A stretch of DNA of 13,088 nt from an uncultured Bacteroidales bacterium (GCA_946184195.1 CAMHEP010000032.1:1-13088), one strand, 5' to 3'. Numbered from the stretch's first letter, positions 1 to 7,209 are shown. Numbers and translations are program-made. The notes: generated by a model from the letters alone, not told the origin.

Positions 1-586
1 CATAGAAACGATAGTCCCGCAGTTCGTCGAGCATAATCTCGTAGGATGGGAAGTATTGCACCTGAGCATTTTCTCGGTCGTTCGCCCTACTCCATTCCAC
101 AAGTTCATCAATCGCCTGCAGGCATATCGCCTTGGATACTTGGTTTTCATGGAGTCCGTCTTTCACATGGCGAATAGGTGAGACTGTGAATATGAATTTG
201 CATTCGCTGTATTTCTCGAGCATAGGTTGCCATAATTCAACAATCTCTTTGACGGTTAGTCGCCGGCGGATAAAGTCGGAAGAAGGTCGCTTCTGACAGT
301 TGTCAACGACCTCACCGGTAGCCCTATCCACGTAGACCCAAGCCGTTCCGAAAGTGATGAAAAAAACCGTATATCCAGTCTGCGCAATCATGTCGTCAGA
401 CAGGTGGTGCACGATAGAAACAGGATTATAGAGTGTGCCGAACGGGTTGATATCGGCATGTAGATACCGGCGCTTCATCATCTCTCCTATCTCGGAGGAG
501 AAGCAAGACCCCAAAAGTAGGATATAGTCGTTGTACCCGATGGAAAAACGGGAACGGGGAATTGCTATTTCAGTAAGTAGTTTCAT
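1..586 (-). CDS. GSCFA-domain protein, 3' part beyond the window
   Basis: I translated this edge-truncated frame by hand; 195 complete codons are visible and the C-terminus lies beyond base 1. Near the N-terminus is LLGSCFSSEIG (about residues 24-34), the motif that names the GSCFA family. It is followed by NPFGTLYNP (48-55), TFGTAWVY (78-85), FTVSPIRHVKDGLHENQ (133-149) and YFPSYEIMLDELRDYRFY (178-195), all family-like blocks. GSCFA proteins are thought to resemble SGNH/GDSL hydrolases, with the Ser of GSCF as candidate nucleophile; the substrate is unknown to me and I see no signal peptide. The ATG shares one base with the stop of the upstream permease gene (TAATG, 584-588), so the two are probably translationally coupled. 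The stretch between LYNPVS and TFGTAW looks about 50-60 residues shorter than in family members I remember. The family call is firm, the function is not. Confidence 0.88.
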   Translation of the reverse strand, partial: MKLLTEIAIPRSRFSIGYNDYILLLGSCFSSEIGEMMKRRYLHADINPFGTLYNPVSIVHHLSDDMIAQTGYTVFFITFGTAWVYVDRATGEVVDNCQKRPSSDFIRRRLTVKEIVELWQPMLEKYSECKFIFTVSPIRHVKDGLHENQVSKAICLQAIDELVEWSRANDRENAQVQYFPSYEIMLDELRDYRFY

Positions 587-1836
587 TATTCAAAACGCAA
601 CACTTGAGCCGGACTGATACGCGTGACTAAAGCGGAAGGCAGCAGCAAGACCAACATGCTGACAGTGACCGCCGCGAAATTCACAAGCAGCCATCCCCAG
701 AACGAAAAGAGCACCGGCACATAACCGACATAATAAGTAGCCGCATCCAAAGGTATGAGATGCGTGAAATATTGAATGCACATGAGTCCGCACCCGATAA
801 GATTGCCCCACAGCACCCCTCTTCCAACCAGCATAAAAGCCTCGACAAGGAATATCTTACGGAGCGTACGATTGTCCATTCCCAAAGCCTTCATGGTACC
901 GATAAAGGGCACAGAGTCAAGGATAAGGATAAGGAGGCCGGATATCATAGAAAAACCTGATACGCAAAGCATTAAGATAAAGATAATCACTACATTCATA
1001 TCCAGCAGGTCGAGCCACATGAAGATTTGCGGATTCTTATCGAGGAGGTTCTGCACAAAGAAAGCATTGCCATCGCTATCAAAACGGTTAGCGGTGATGA
1101 AGAAGACCCGTTCGTCCACCTCCTCAAGATGGTTGACATCATCTACCCGTATCTCTATACCGGAGCAGCGGGTTGAATCCCATCCGTTAAGTTGACGCAG
1201 TCCGTCAATAGGAGTAAGCAAAAAGGCACGGTCGAAATCTTCAAAGCCGGTCTCGTAGATACCACAGACATGGTATCGACGGACACGCACATCGTCTCCG
1301 ACAAAATAACAAAGCAACGATTCACCTACCCCGACCTGCAAGAGCCGATGCAGCGTCTTAGAGAGCAATACATCGCCGACGGAGTCCGGCATGGAGCCCT
1401 CGCGGAGGTTATGTCGGAAGAAATCCCAAGCGGACGGTCTATCAGCCTGAAACAGAGGCATACCTTTGAGTACAACCCCCTGAAAAGAATCCTGAGTTTT
1501 AAGTATACCGGGTTTCGTGACAAAGGGGTCTGCATATACCACGTGTTCAACGCTTTGCAGTCTTTGCAGGAGCGTGTCGGAGGGCGATATATCACGCAAC
1601 TCGTAGGTGTTATTATTATCAAAATTGACTACCTGGATATGCGATGAAAAGCCGGCAACCTGTTCTGTCACCGTACGTTTAAAACCGAGGACAACAAAAA
1701 CCGTCAAAAGCATCACCGCAACGCTAATCATCACTCCGAGCAACGCCACCCGAACGGCAGGCCGCGCATGCCGCTGCTCGGCTTGTTCCGAGTAGAAAAG
1801 TCGATTGCCAAGAGCCCAAATGGTAGATTTTTGCAT
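586..1836 (-). CDS. FtsX-like ABC transporter permease (MacB/LolCE type)
   Basis: A 416-residue integral membrane protein with the classic layout of this class. There is a short cytoplasmic N-terminus, one membrane segment at about 28-51, a large extracytoplasmic domain at about 55-275, then three membrane segments near 280-310, 328-352 and 370-398. The motif FIGTMKALGMDNRTLRKIF after the second segment is the coupling region typical of FtsX-domain permeases, and the protein ends in RISPAQVLRFE, a common ending in this family. Such permeases pair with a separate ATPase to move lipoproteins, lipids or drugs or to drive periplasmic machinery. No ATPase gene is adjacent, so the partner must be encoded elsewhere. 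The stop overlaps the start of the GSCFA gene. I see no Bacteroidetes-type promoter in the 65 bases before the start. The family is clear; the substrate cannot be told. Confidence 0.9.
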   Translation of the reverse strand: MQKSTIWALGNRLFYSEQAEQRHARPAVRVALLGVMISVAVMLLTVFVVLGFKRTVTEQVAGFSSHIQVVNFDNNNTYELRDISPSDTLLQRLQSVEHVVYADPFVTKPGILKTQDSFQGVVLKGMPLFQADRPSAWDFFRHNLREGSMPDSVGDVLLSKTLHRLLQVGVGESLLCYFVGDDVRVRRYHVCGIYETGFEDFDRAFLLTPIDGLRQLNGWDSTRCSGIEIRVDDVNHLEEVDERVFFITANRFDSDGNAFFVQNLLDKNPQIFMWLDLLDMNVVIIFILMLCVSGFSMISGLLILILDSVPFIGTMKALGMDNRTLRKIFLVEAFMLVGRGVLWGNLIGCGLMCIQYFTHLIPLDAATYYVGYVPVLFSFWGWLLVNFAAVTVSMLVLLLPSALVTRISPAQVLRFE

Positions 1837-1839
1837 TGC

Positions 1840-1935
1840 TTAACTGATTTTAACAGGTATGATTTCGCTTATGGCACACTTATTGTGGCAAAAAGGACAG
1901 AATGTACCGTCTTCTTCATATAGTATTGGTTGCAC
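1840..1935 (-). other. Possible 31-codon upstream ORF with CPFCHNKC motif
   Basis: On the minus strand a GTG-started frame of 31 codons ends with TAA only three bases before the permease ATG. Its middle reads DGTFCPFCHNKCAISE, a cysteine cluster resembling half of a zinc ribbon. It lies antisense to the signal-peptide codons of the plus-strand gene at 1902, and an in-frame TGA precedes the GTG. It could be a leader peptide, the tail of a lost upstream gene, or chance. Nothing besides the motif and the tight spacing supports translation. Confidence 0.15.
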
Positions 1936-2276
1936 TCATGCTGTCGCTTAGTGTACATGGTGAGGGACTATCCCAGCCTCAGCGTACACCGGAGGAGGTT
2001 GCGCGTAAGCAGACTGCCATGCTCTGTCGTCACTTAGGATTGAGGGACAGCATTCAGAAGGATACGCTATACCGCATGCACCTCAAGTATGCCCGAATGC
2101 GTCAGATCTCTCCCGAACGCAATACCGAGCGTCGCGATCAGATGGACGCAGAGTTACGCGGTATCCTGACCCCTGAGCAATACGAATCATTTATAACCTA
2201 TATCCGCACCAATCCTGCGCCTCGTCAACCGAATAGCAACATACGCTATCACGGCCCAAAAGCTCCCCAGCAATAA
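1902..2276 (+). CDS. Small secreted Spy/CpxP-like protein with LTxxQ motif
   Basis: A 124-residue protein with a clear N-terminal signal sequence: MYRLLH, a hydrophobic core to about residue 18, and likely cleavage near SVHG-EG. The mature part is helical and charged. TPEEVARKQTAMLCRHLGL (29-47) and ILTPEQYESF (88-97) resemble the paired helices and LTxxQ motif of Spy/CpxP-type periplasmic proteins, many of which are small chaperones or envelope-stress sensors. The tail after residue 103 is Pro/Asn/Gln-rich. It is a lone plus-strand gene between two minus-strand operons. Its last 29 codons (from about 2187) lie antisense to the last codons of the PAP2 gene. I found no consensus promoter in the 65 bases upstream. 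A role as an envelope chaperone is inferred from motif and size only. Confidence 0.72.
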   Translation: MYRLLHIVLVALMLSLSVHGEGLSQPQRTPEEVARKQTAMLCRHLGLRDSIQKDTLYRMHLKYARMRQISPERNTERRDQMDAELRGILTPEQYESFITYIRTNPAPRQPNSNIRYHGPKAPQQ

Positions 2277-2765
2277 TCCCCCCACAATGTCGCCCGGGTA
2301 ATGAACACCAAGGTACATACGCGACCAACAATTCATCCCTACCCACAACATGAGCCACCATACATGGTGGCTATATTTATTATATAGCATGCAGAAGAGC
2401 AGGCTCAGTCCCATTGTATTGGCAGCATGTGAACTCACAAATCCGAATCGTCCTCCCCTGTATCCGTTCACCACATGAACCAGTCCGTCCAACAAGGGTT
2501 CCCGCGCCGGACGCCAACGGCATACAGCATGTTTGATAAGTCCCGATGTCCAGTCAGACAGTCCCACGACAGCTACCAAAGCTAATGTCAGCAGCAAGGC
2601 ACGTTTCCATCCGAAACGCCACCACAACAAGCCGATGAGCAACAAGTAAAGAGGAATCCAAGTCAGTTTACCGCTGATTATCCACATGACGTTATCAGCC
2701 CACACGGCATTCCAGCCATTGATGGCAAGCAGCAAAGCCATATCGAAGTCAACAAGTTCGTACAT
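2187..2765 (-). CDS. PAP2-family membrane phosphatase
   Basis: A 192-residue polytopic membrane protein carrying the complete three-part PAP2 active-site signature. K78-x6-R85-P86 (KHAVCRWRP) is motif 1, S111-S112-H113 (FVSSHA) is motif 2, and S148-R149-x5-H155-x3-D159 (SRMYLGVHYPGD) is motif 3. The conserved His residues and Asp form the catalytic centre in this family, so the enzyme should be active. About five membrane segments are visible. Members remove phosphate from lipid pyrophosphates or phosphatidic acid, for example undecaprenyl pyrophosphate, facing the periplasm; which lipid applies here cannot be decided. It is the last gene of the ffh run, 13 bases after rsmE. Its final 30 codons overlap, on the other strand, the 3' end of the Spy-like gene, and no terminator is visible there. 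Confidence 0.9.
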   Translation of the reverse strand: MYELVDFDMALLLAINGWNAVWADNVMWIISGKLTWIPLYLLLIGLLWWRFGWKRALLLTLALVAVVGLSDWTSGLIKHAVCRWRPAREPLLDGLVHVVNGYRGGRFGFVSSHAANTMGLSLLFCMLYNKYSHHVWWLMLWVGMNCWSRMYLGVHYPGDIVGGLLLGSFWAVIAYVAIRLTRRRIGADIGYK

Positions 2766-2778
2766 CGTTCTTATTCTA

Positions 2779-3489
2779 TTAACTAAGTAGGACAGCGGTG
2801 TGACAAGCCACTATAGCAGCCGTCTCGGTACGCAAACGGGATTCGCCGAGGCTGACGGGCACAAAAGCATTATCCAGAGCCTGATGAATCTCGTCGGCAG
2901 AGAAGTCCCCCTCGGGGCCAATAAGAATAACCAGACTACGATCACTCTCCTCCCGATGACGCACTATCTCATCGCGCAACTCGTGCTTATCCTCCTTGTA
3001 GCAATGGGCTATATACCGTTCTTTCTCCTTGACCGCCCGCATGAAATCAGTGTAGGGTGTCAGTTCATTCAGTTTGGGCAGATAGGGTGTGAGGGACTGT
3101 TTCGCAGCAGAGAGGATAATCTTCTGCAGACGGTCAATACGTAGTTGTTTACGCTCCGAGAAGCGACAGAGTAAAGGTGTTATCTCGTCCACCCCTATCT
3201 CCGTACATTTCTCCACCATCCATTCTACCCGCTCGACGTTCTTAGTCGGTGCGATAGCGATATGTATATATCCCTTATGGTGCGGTTGTTGTTTCTCCTG
3301 AGTAAGAATCTCGAACTCGCAGTGCTTCGGATTGGGATTGGTGATACGTGCCGTATAGGTAGTGCCACACCCATCGGTAAGCAGAATCTCGTCGCCACGC
3401 GTATATCGCAACACACGGACACAATGACCGCTTTCTTCCTCGCTCAAGCAGTGAGATGTCTCAATATCAGGTGTATAAAAGAGATACAT
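2779..3489 (-). CDS. rsmE: 16S rRNA (uracil1498-N3)-methyltransferase RsmE
   Basis: A 236-residue cytoplasmic protein of normal length for RsmE. The N-terminal part (1-70) matches the PUA-like RNA-binding domain, with HCVRVLRYTRGDEILLTDG at about 22-40. The C-terminal part is a SPOUT methyltransferase. KNVERVEWMVEKCTEIGVDEI (about 83-103) leads into the fold, and the SAM-binding trefoil knot is marked by LIGPEGDFS (about 189-197) and SLGESRLRTETAAIVA (about 213-228). In other bacteria RsmE methylates N3 of U1498 in helix 44 of 16S rRNA, at the decoding centre, using SAM. It starts 8 bases after the stop of prfA and is followed 13 bases later by the PAP2 gene, so it is almost certainly co-transcribed with them. 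Nothing unusual is seen. Confidence 0.93.
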   Translation of the reverse strand: MYLFYTPDIETSHCLSEEESGHCVRVLRYTRGDEILLTDGCGTTYTARITNPNPKHCEFEILTQEKQQPHHKGYIHIAIAPTKNVERVEWMVEKCTEIGVDEITPLLCRFSERKQLRIDRLQKIILSAAKQSLTPYLPKLNELTPYTDFMRAVKEKERYIAHCYKEDKHELRDEIVRHREESDRSLVILIGPEGDFSADEIHQALDNAFVPVSLGESRLRTETAAIVACHTAVLLS

Positions 3490-3497
3490 GAGTGCAA

Positions 3498-4598
3498 TTA
3501 TAGATTATTCTCCTTGAGTCGTTCGGCGTTCTCAGCCACGGTGAGGGCATCTATGACCCCCTGAATATCTCCATCCATGAAGGCAGGCAAGTTGTATATC
3601 GTGTATCCGATACGATGGTCCGTGATACGTCCTTGCGGATAGTTGTACGTGCGAATCTTGGCACTGCGGTCACCCGTGGAGACCATCGTCTTGCGCCGCG
3701 CGGCAATATCATCAATATATTTCTGATGCTCCTTATCGTATATTTGTGTGCGGAGGCGAGAGAGAGCACGTTCCTTATTCTTAGGCTGGTCACGTGTCTC
3801 GGTACACTCGATAAGAATCTCCTGCACCTCACCGGTATTCGGGTTCTTCCAGTTATATCGTAGTCGCACGCCGGACTCTACTTTATTCACATTTTGTCCA
3901 CCGGCACCACCCGATCGGAATGTTTCCCATTTAATCTCTCCCTCGTTAATATGCACCTCAAACTCATCTGCCTCGGGTAATACAGCCACCGTAGCAGCCG
4001 AAGTGTGTACACGACCTTGTGTTTCCGTAGCCGGTACTCGTTGTACACGGTGCACCCCACTCTCGTACTTGAGCGTGCCATACACATTGTTTCCCGTGAC
4101 GGAGAAAATGATTTCCTTGAATCCCCCCACCGCACCTTCGGACATGGATGATACGGCATACTTAAAGCCCTTCTGCTCAAAATACTTGGTATACATACGA
4201 AAAAGGTCCCCTGCGAAAAGGGCAGCCTCGTCACCTCCGGTACCGCCACGTATCTCCATGACCACATTTTTACCATCTTCCGGGTCTTGCGGCAGGAGCA
4301 TGAGTTTCACCTCTTGTTCCAAATCGGGGATAGTAGGTTCTAAGCGCTCTATCTCAGCGCGGGCCATCTCCTTCATCTCCGGGTCGGACTCGTTATAAAA
4401 GAGATCTTTCGCCTCGGTAAGGTCGTTGACCGCTTTCTTATACCGTGCTGCAGCATCAAGCACACGCTCCAAGTCGTGATACTCACGATTCAGCCTCACA
4501 TAACGCGCCTGATCAGCAATGACAGAGGGATCCGTGATGAGCAACGATACTTCGTGGAACTTAGCCTCAAGGCCTTCTATCTTATTCAAAATATCCAT
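3498..4598 (-). CDS. prfA: Peptide chain release factor 1 (RF1)
   Basis: A 366-residue class I release factor. The peptidyl-tRNA hydrolysis loop GAGGQNVNK is at 231-239, with GGQ at 233-235. The stop-codon recognition tripeptide is P189-A190-T191, in the sequence HRVQRVPATETQGRVHTS. A PxT tripeptide marks RF1, which reads UAA and UAG, whereas RF2 has SPF. The N-terminal helical domain (1-100) and GGTGGDEAALFA (118-129) are as expected, and length is typical. The start lies 17 bases inside the 3' end of the broken folD frame, and rsmE follows after 8 bases, so its expression probably depends on the ffh-folD transcript. No frameshift or missing key residue is seen. Confidence 0.96.
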   Translation of the reverse strand: MDILNKIEGLEAKFHEVSLLITDPSVIADQARYVRLNREYHDLERVLDAAARYKKAVNDLTEAKDLFYNESDPEMKEMARAEIERLEPTIPDLEQEVKLMLLPQDPEDGKNVVMEIRGGTGGDEAALFAGDLFRMYTKYFEQKGFKYAVSSMSEGAVGGFKEIIFSVTGNNVYGTLKYESGVHRVQRVPATETQGRVHTSAATVAVLPEADEFEVHINEGEIKWETFRSGGAGGQNVNKVESGVRLRYNWKNPNTGEVQEILIECTETRDQPKNKERALSRLRTQIYDKEHQKYIDDIAARRKTMVSTGDRSAKIRTYNYPQGRITDHRIGYTIYNLPAFMDGDIQGVIDALTVAENAERLKENNL

Positions 4599-5446
4599 AT
4601 GCTTGCAAAGTATTTTGTAGCAGACTGACGATAGTCATCGGTCCGACTCCCCCCGGTACGGGCGTGATAAAACTACATTTAGGAGCGACCTGTGCGAAGT
4701 CCACATCTCCGACAATACGATAACCACGCGGTGAAGCGGCATCTTCGATGCGCGATATGCCCACATCTACGACGACAGCACCGGGCTTAACCATGTCGGC
4801 GGTCAAGAGTCCGGGTTGCCCCGCAGCCACGATGATGATATCCGCCGTGAGACAAAGGTCACGCAGATTGCGCGTCTTACTATGACAAACGGTCACCGTA
4901 GCATCGCCCATAGCAGCGGCACTCATATTCGGCAGGCTCAGATACGGGCGCTGCATGAGCAACATTGCCATCGGTTTACCCACGATATTAGAACGTCCTA
5001 TAACGACCACGTGTTTTCCTGCGGTCTCTATACCATAACGATTGAGCAGTTCGCGTATTCCTCGTGGTGTCGCGCTAATGAGAGATGGTTGTCCTAAGGC
5101 AGTACGTCCTATGTTGACACTACTTAATCCGTCAACATCCTTATGCCAGTCGATAGCTTCACTGACTTTCGACTCATCAATACGGGTCTTCGTTCAGCAT
5201 ATGCACCGTGTCAAGCAATGCAGCCTCGGAGACCTGCTCATCCATCTGCACTTTCTCCGCCTCAATACCCACCTCGGCACAAGCTTTCAGTTTGTTAGCC
5301 ACATAGGTCTCGCTGGCAGGATTATTGCCCACCTGTACGATTACCAAGTGCGGAGCACGTTGCCCCGCAGCGAGCAGCGCGTCTATCTGCTGCTTAAGTT
5401 CGGCACGAATAGTAGCTGCTGTAGCTTTACCGTCTAAAAGTGTCAT
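4582..5446 (-). pseudogene. folD: folD, disrupted by an internal deletion and frameshift
   Basis: FolD is the bifunctional 5,10-methylene-THF dehydrogenase/cyclohydrolase. The 5' piece (5446 to about 5183) encodes 88 good residues, including SETYVANK with catalytic Y48 and K52, then ends NEDPY-stop (TGA 5177-5179). The 3' piece is in another frame from about 5181: IDESKVSEAIDWHKDVDG, then GRSNIVGKPMA (cofactor domain), ITPVPGGVGPMT and stop at 4582, 199 residues. Family members carry about 14 residues between these pieces (DGFIVQLPLP-type), including the glutamine of VQLPLP. Here they are replaced by a single base, so about 41 bases are missing and the frame is lost. The rest is well conserved, so the lesion is recent or an assembly/read artefact. 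It sits 13 bases after ffh and overlaps prfA by 17 bases. An in-frame TGA at 5194-5196 closes the 3' frame upstream. Confidence 0.85.
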
Positions 5447-5459
5447 AGTGGTGAATGTT

Positions 5460-6764
5460 TTAGCGGCGGCGGAAATTCATCTGCTGCACACGACGCATCA
5501 TCTTACTTGTCTCAGCAAACTGCTTGAGGAAACGGTTCAGTTCCACAATACTGGTTCCGCTACCTTTGGCAATACGTTCCTTGCGGCTGCCGTTGATACA
5601 AGCAGGGTTAGCACGCTCGTAGGGTGTCATACTGCCAATCATCGCTTCGATAGGTTTGAAAGCGTCATCGCTGACCTCAACGCCCTTGAGAGCCTTATCC
5701 ATCCCCGGAATCATGCCCATCAGGTCCTTCATAGAACCCATTTTCTTGATTTGCTGTATTTGACCGAGGAAGTCGTTCATATCAAACTGGTTCTTCGCAA
5801 TACGTTTGCTGATACGACGTGCTTCCTGCTCGTCATACTGTGCCTGCGCACGTTCCACCAAGCTGACCACGTCACCCATACCGAGGATACGGTCAGCCAT
5901 ACGTGCCGGGTGGAAGACATCCAGTGCATCCATCTTCTCACCGGTACCGATGAACTTGATTGGTTTATCAACTACACTGCGAATAGAGAGTGCGGCGCCA
6001 CCACGTGCATCGCCATCCAATTTGGTAAGTATGACTCCGTCAAAATCCAAACGGTCGTTAAACTCCTTGGCCGTATTGACCGCGTCCTGACCGGTCATAG
6101 CGTCGACGACGAAGAGTGTCTCCTGCGGTTGCACCGCCTCCTTGATGGCAGTAATCTCTTGCATCATCTGCTCGTCCACTGCCAGTCGACCGGCAGTATC
6201 AATGATGAGCACATCGTACCCGTAGGTTCGAGCCTCACGGACAGCATCTTTGGCTTTCTTGACAGGGTCTGATTCTTCCAATCCCAAGTACACCTTTGCC
6301 CCCACCTGTTCACCGAGTACACGCAACTGCTCAATAGCAGCCGGTCGATAGACGTCGCAGGCAGCAAGCATCACTTTCTTACCCTTCTTTGTTTGCAGAT
6401 ATTGCGCCAGTTTAGCCGCATGTGTTGTTTTACCTGAACCTTGTAAACCTGCCATCAAGATGATAGCGGGCTGTCCCTTAAGATTGATTTCGGTAGCCTC
6501 ACCACCCATGAGTTTAGCCAACTCATCGTGCGTAATCTTTACCATCAACTGCCCTGGACGGATACTGGTCATCACGTTCTGTCCGAGTGCTTGTTCCTTC
6601 ACACGGTCGGTAAACTGCTTAGCGGTCTTGTAGTTAACATCCGCTTCGAGCAGTGCCTTACGGATGTCCTTGACAGTCTCGGCAATGTTAATTTCGGTGA
6701 TACGTCCCTCACCTTTCAGGATCTTAAAACTTCTCTCTAATCGTTCGCTTAAGTTATCAAACAT
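5460..6764 (-). CDS. ffh: Signal recognition particle protein Ffh (SRP54)
   Basis: A 434-residue SRP GTPase with all expected parts. The N domain (1-90) carries the four-helix sequence starting MFDNLSERLERSFKILKG. The G domain (about 98-295) has the P-loop GLQGSGKTT (106-114), DVYRPAA (137-143), DTAGR (189-193) and TKLDG (247-251). The methionine-rich M domain (about 325-434) contains SRKERIAKGSGTSIVELNRFLKQF, the 4.5S RNA-binding helices. With 4.5S RNA and FtsY it delivers nascent membrane and secretory proteins to the translocon. The 4.5S RNA gene is not in this window. It is the first gene of a five-gene run; a promoter-like site lies 33-63 bases before its ATG. Length and motifs are normal, and it is presumably essential. 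Confidence 0.97.
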   Translation of the reverse strand: MFDNLSERLERSFKILKGEGRITEINIAETVKDIRKALLEADVNYKTAKQFTDRVKEQALGQNVMTSIRPGQLMVKITHDELAKLMGGEATEINLKGQPAIILMAGLQGSGKTTHAAKLAQYLQTKKGKKVMLAACDVYRPAAIEQLRVLGEQVGAKVYLGLEESDPVKKAKDAVREARTYGYDVLIIDTAGRLAVDEQMMQEITAIKEAVQPQETLFVVDAMTGQDAVNTAKEFNDRLDFDGVILTKLDGDARGGAALSIRSVVDKPIKFIGTGEKMDALDVFHPARMADRILGMGDVVSLVERAQAQYDEQEARRISKRIAKNQFDMNDFLGQIQQIKKMGSMKDLMGMIPGMDKALKGVEVSDDAFKPIEAMIGSMTPYERANPACINGSRKERIAKGSGTSIVELNRFLKQFAETSKMMRRVQQMNFRRR

Positions 6765-6796
6765 AGGTTAAAAGTATTTACGTGATAAATAGCGTG

Positions 6797-6827
6797 CAAA
6801 GGTACGAATAAAAATTGGATTTTGCAA
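6797..6827 (-). promoter_or_regulatory. Bacteroidetes-type promoter of the ffh operon
   Basis: On the minus strand a TTG (6825-6827) is followed by exactly 20 bases and then TACCTTTG (6797-6804), matching the Bacteroidetes sigma-ABfr pattern TTTG/TTG - 19 to 21 bases - TAnnTTTG. Transcription would start near 6790, about 26 bases before the ffh ATG. No other such match lies closer to the gene. It should drive ffh, folD, prfA, rsmE and the PAP2 gene. Confidence 0.7.
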
Positions 6828-6878
6828 GAGTGAAACCCATTTTGCCATCATTTTGGACGTGGAACATTTTTTTCGCAG

Positions 6879-6916
6879 CCCCGTAACGTCCCCGTGACGT
6901 CCCCGTGACGTCCCCG
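6879..6916. repeat. 11-base tandem repeat upstream of the ffh promoter
   Basis: Three full units and one partial unit of an 11-base repeat: CCCCGTAACGT (6879-6889), CCCCGTGACGT (6890-6900), CCCCGTGACGT (6901-6911) and CCCCG (6912-6916). The first unit differs at one base. The period is close to one helical turn, and each unit junction contains ACGT, with the GACGTC palindrome twice. It begins about 50 bases upstream of the TTG of the ffh promoter. It could bind a protein on one DNA face or be a neutral microsatellite. Confidence 0.85.
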
Positions 6917-6960
6917 AACACTCCCGGAAAAACAGTGTGTATGAGACACTATGGCAGAAG

Positions 6961-7209
6961 TTAGAAAAAGTCATAAAAAAAGCGGCCCATGCCTTTACTC
7001 GAGAAAACTCCTAAAAATAGGATTTGAGATGTAGAGTGCCTTTGTAATCCGGCTACCTCATCGCTATCGTCGTGAGACGAGTCTCGGCGTAGAGTACCGG
7101 CGCGCCATTGGCAAACCAGAGGTCCCTTGATGAATAATCTGTTGAGTTTTCCGGTCTCTTGGCAAGTTGCCGCTATAAACTATATGTATTAGAACCTATA
7201 ATCCGCTGT
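6961..7209. other. Non-coding or relict segment with no recognised gene
   Basis: About 250 bases between the outer-membrane protein stop and the ffh upstream region hold no ORF with a plausible start. On the minus strand one frame is free of stops from 7179 to 6961 (72 codons, reading ETGKLNRLFIKGP and RRDSSHDDSDEVAG) but has no ATG, GTG or TTG near its beginning. A second frame, 7172-7011, has a single internal TAG and ends GTLHLKSYF-stop. Short inverted repeats occur, such as TCGTC-GTGA-GACGA at about 7068-7081, and the 8-base palindrome GGCGCGCC at 7099-7106. It may be a decayed gene, a dispersed intergenic repeat, or the 3' untranslated region of the operon to its right. No tRNA-like or rRNA-like fold was recognised. 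Confidence 0.35.
6975..6997 (-). terminator. Weak candidate terminator of the lrp-trpS-OMP operon
   Basis: Reading the minus strand, AAAGGC-ATGG-GCC is followed by GC and a run of seven T. The stem is only about three to six pairs with a bulge, so this is a poor intrinsic terminator. It is, however, the only hairpin plus T-run between the outer-membrane protein gene and the ffh promoter. If used, it would leave a 3' untranslated region of more than 200 bases. Confidence 0.25.

Noticed and set aside
586..1836. Candidate toxin or defence membrane protein
   Set aside because: Topology and the FtsX-domain ending fit an ordinary MacB/LolCE-type permease.
3748..4398. 216-codon plus-strand ORF
   Set aside because: It is antisense to prfA, with Ser/Pro/Arg-rich composition typical of a shadow frame.
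5170..5200. Programmed +1 frameshift joining the two folD pieces, as at the prfB TGA site
   Set aside because: A +1 slip at TAT-TGA would restore the frame, but the residues around VQLPLP would still be missing, and there is no recognisable slippery or stimulatory signal. A deletion explains both facts.
5325..6272. 315-codon plus-strand ORF
   Set aside because: It is a shadow antisense to ffh and folD, rich in His, Thr and Leu with no domain; the minus-strand proteins are unmistakable.
6879..6916. CRISPR array
   Set aside because: The units are directly adjacent with no spacers, only 11 bases long, and there are no cas genes.
6918..6950. Alternating ACACT / AGTGT / ACACT as an attenuator
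   Set aside because: Five-base pairings are too weak, and the site is upstream of the ffh promoter, outside its transcript.
6768..6974. 68-codon minus-strand ORF upstream of ffh
   Set aside because: It covers the ffh promoter and the 11-base repeat, has no recognisable domain, and its sequence looks like translated non-coding DNA.
7060..7110. Inverted repeats (TCGTC/GACGA, GGCGCGCC) as a terminator or recombination site
   Set aside because: Stems are short, there is no T-run beside them, and no recombinase is nearby.
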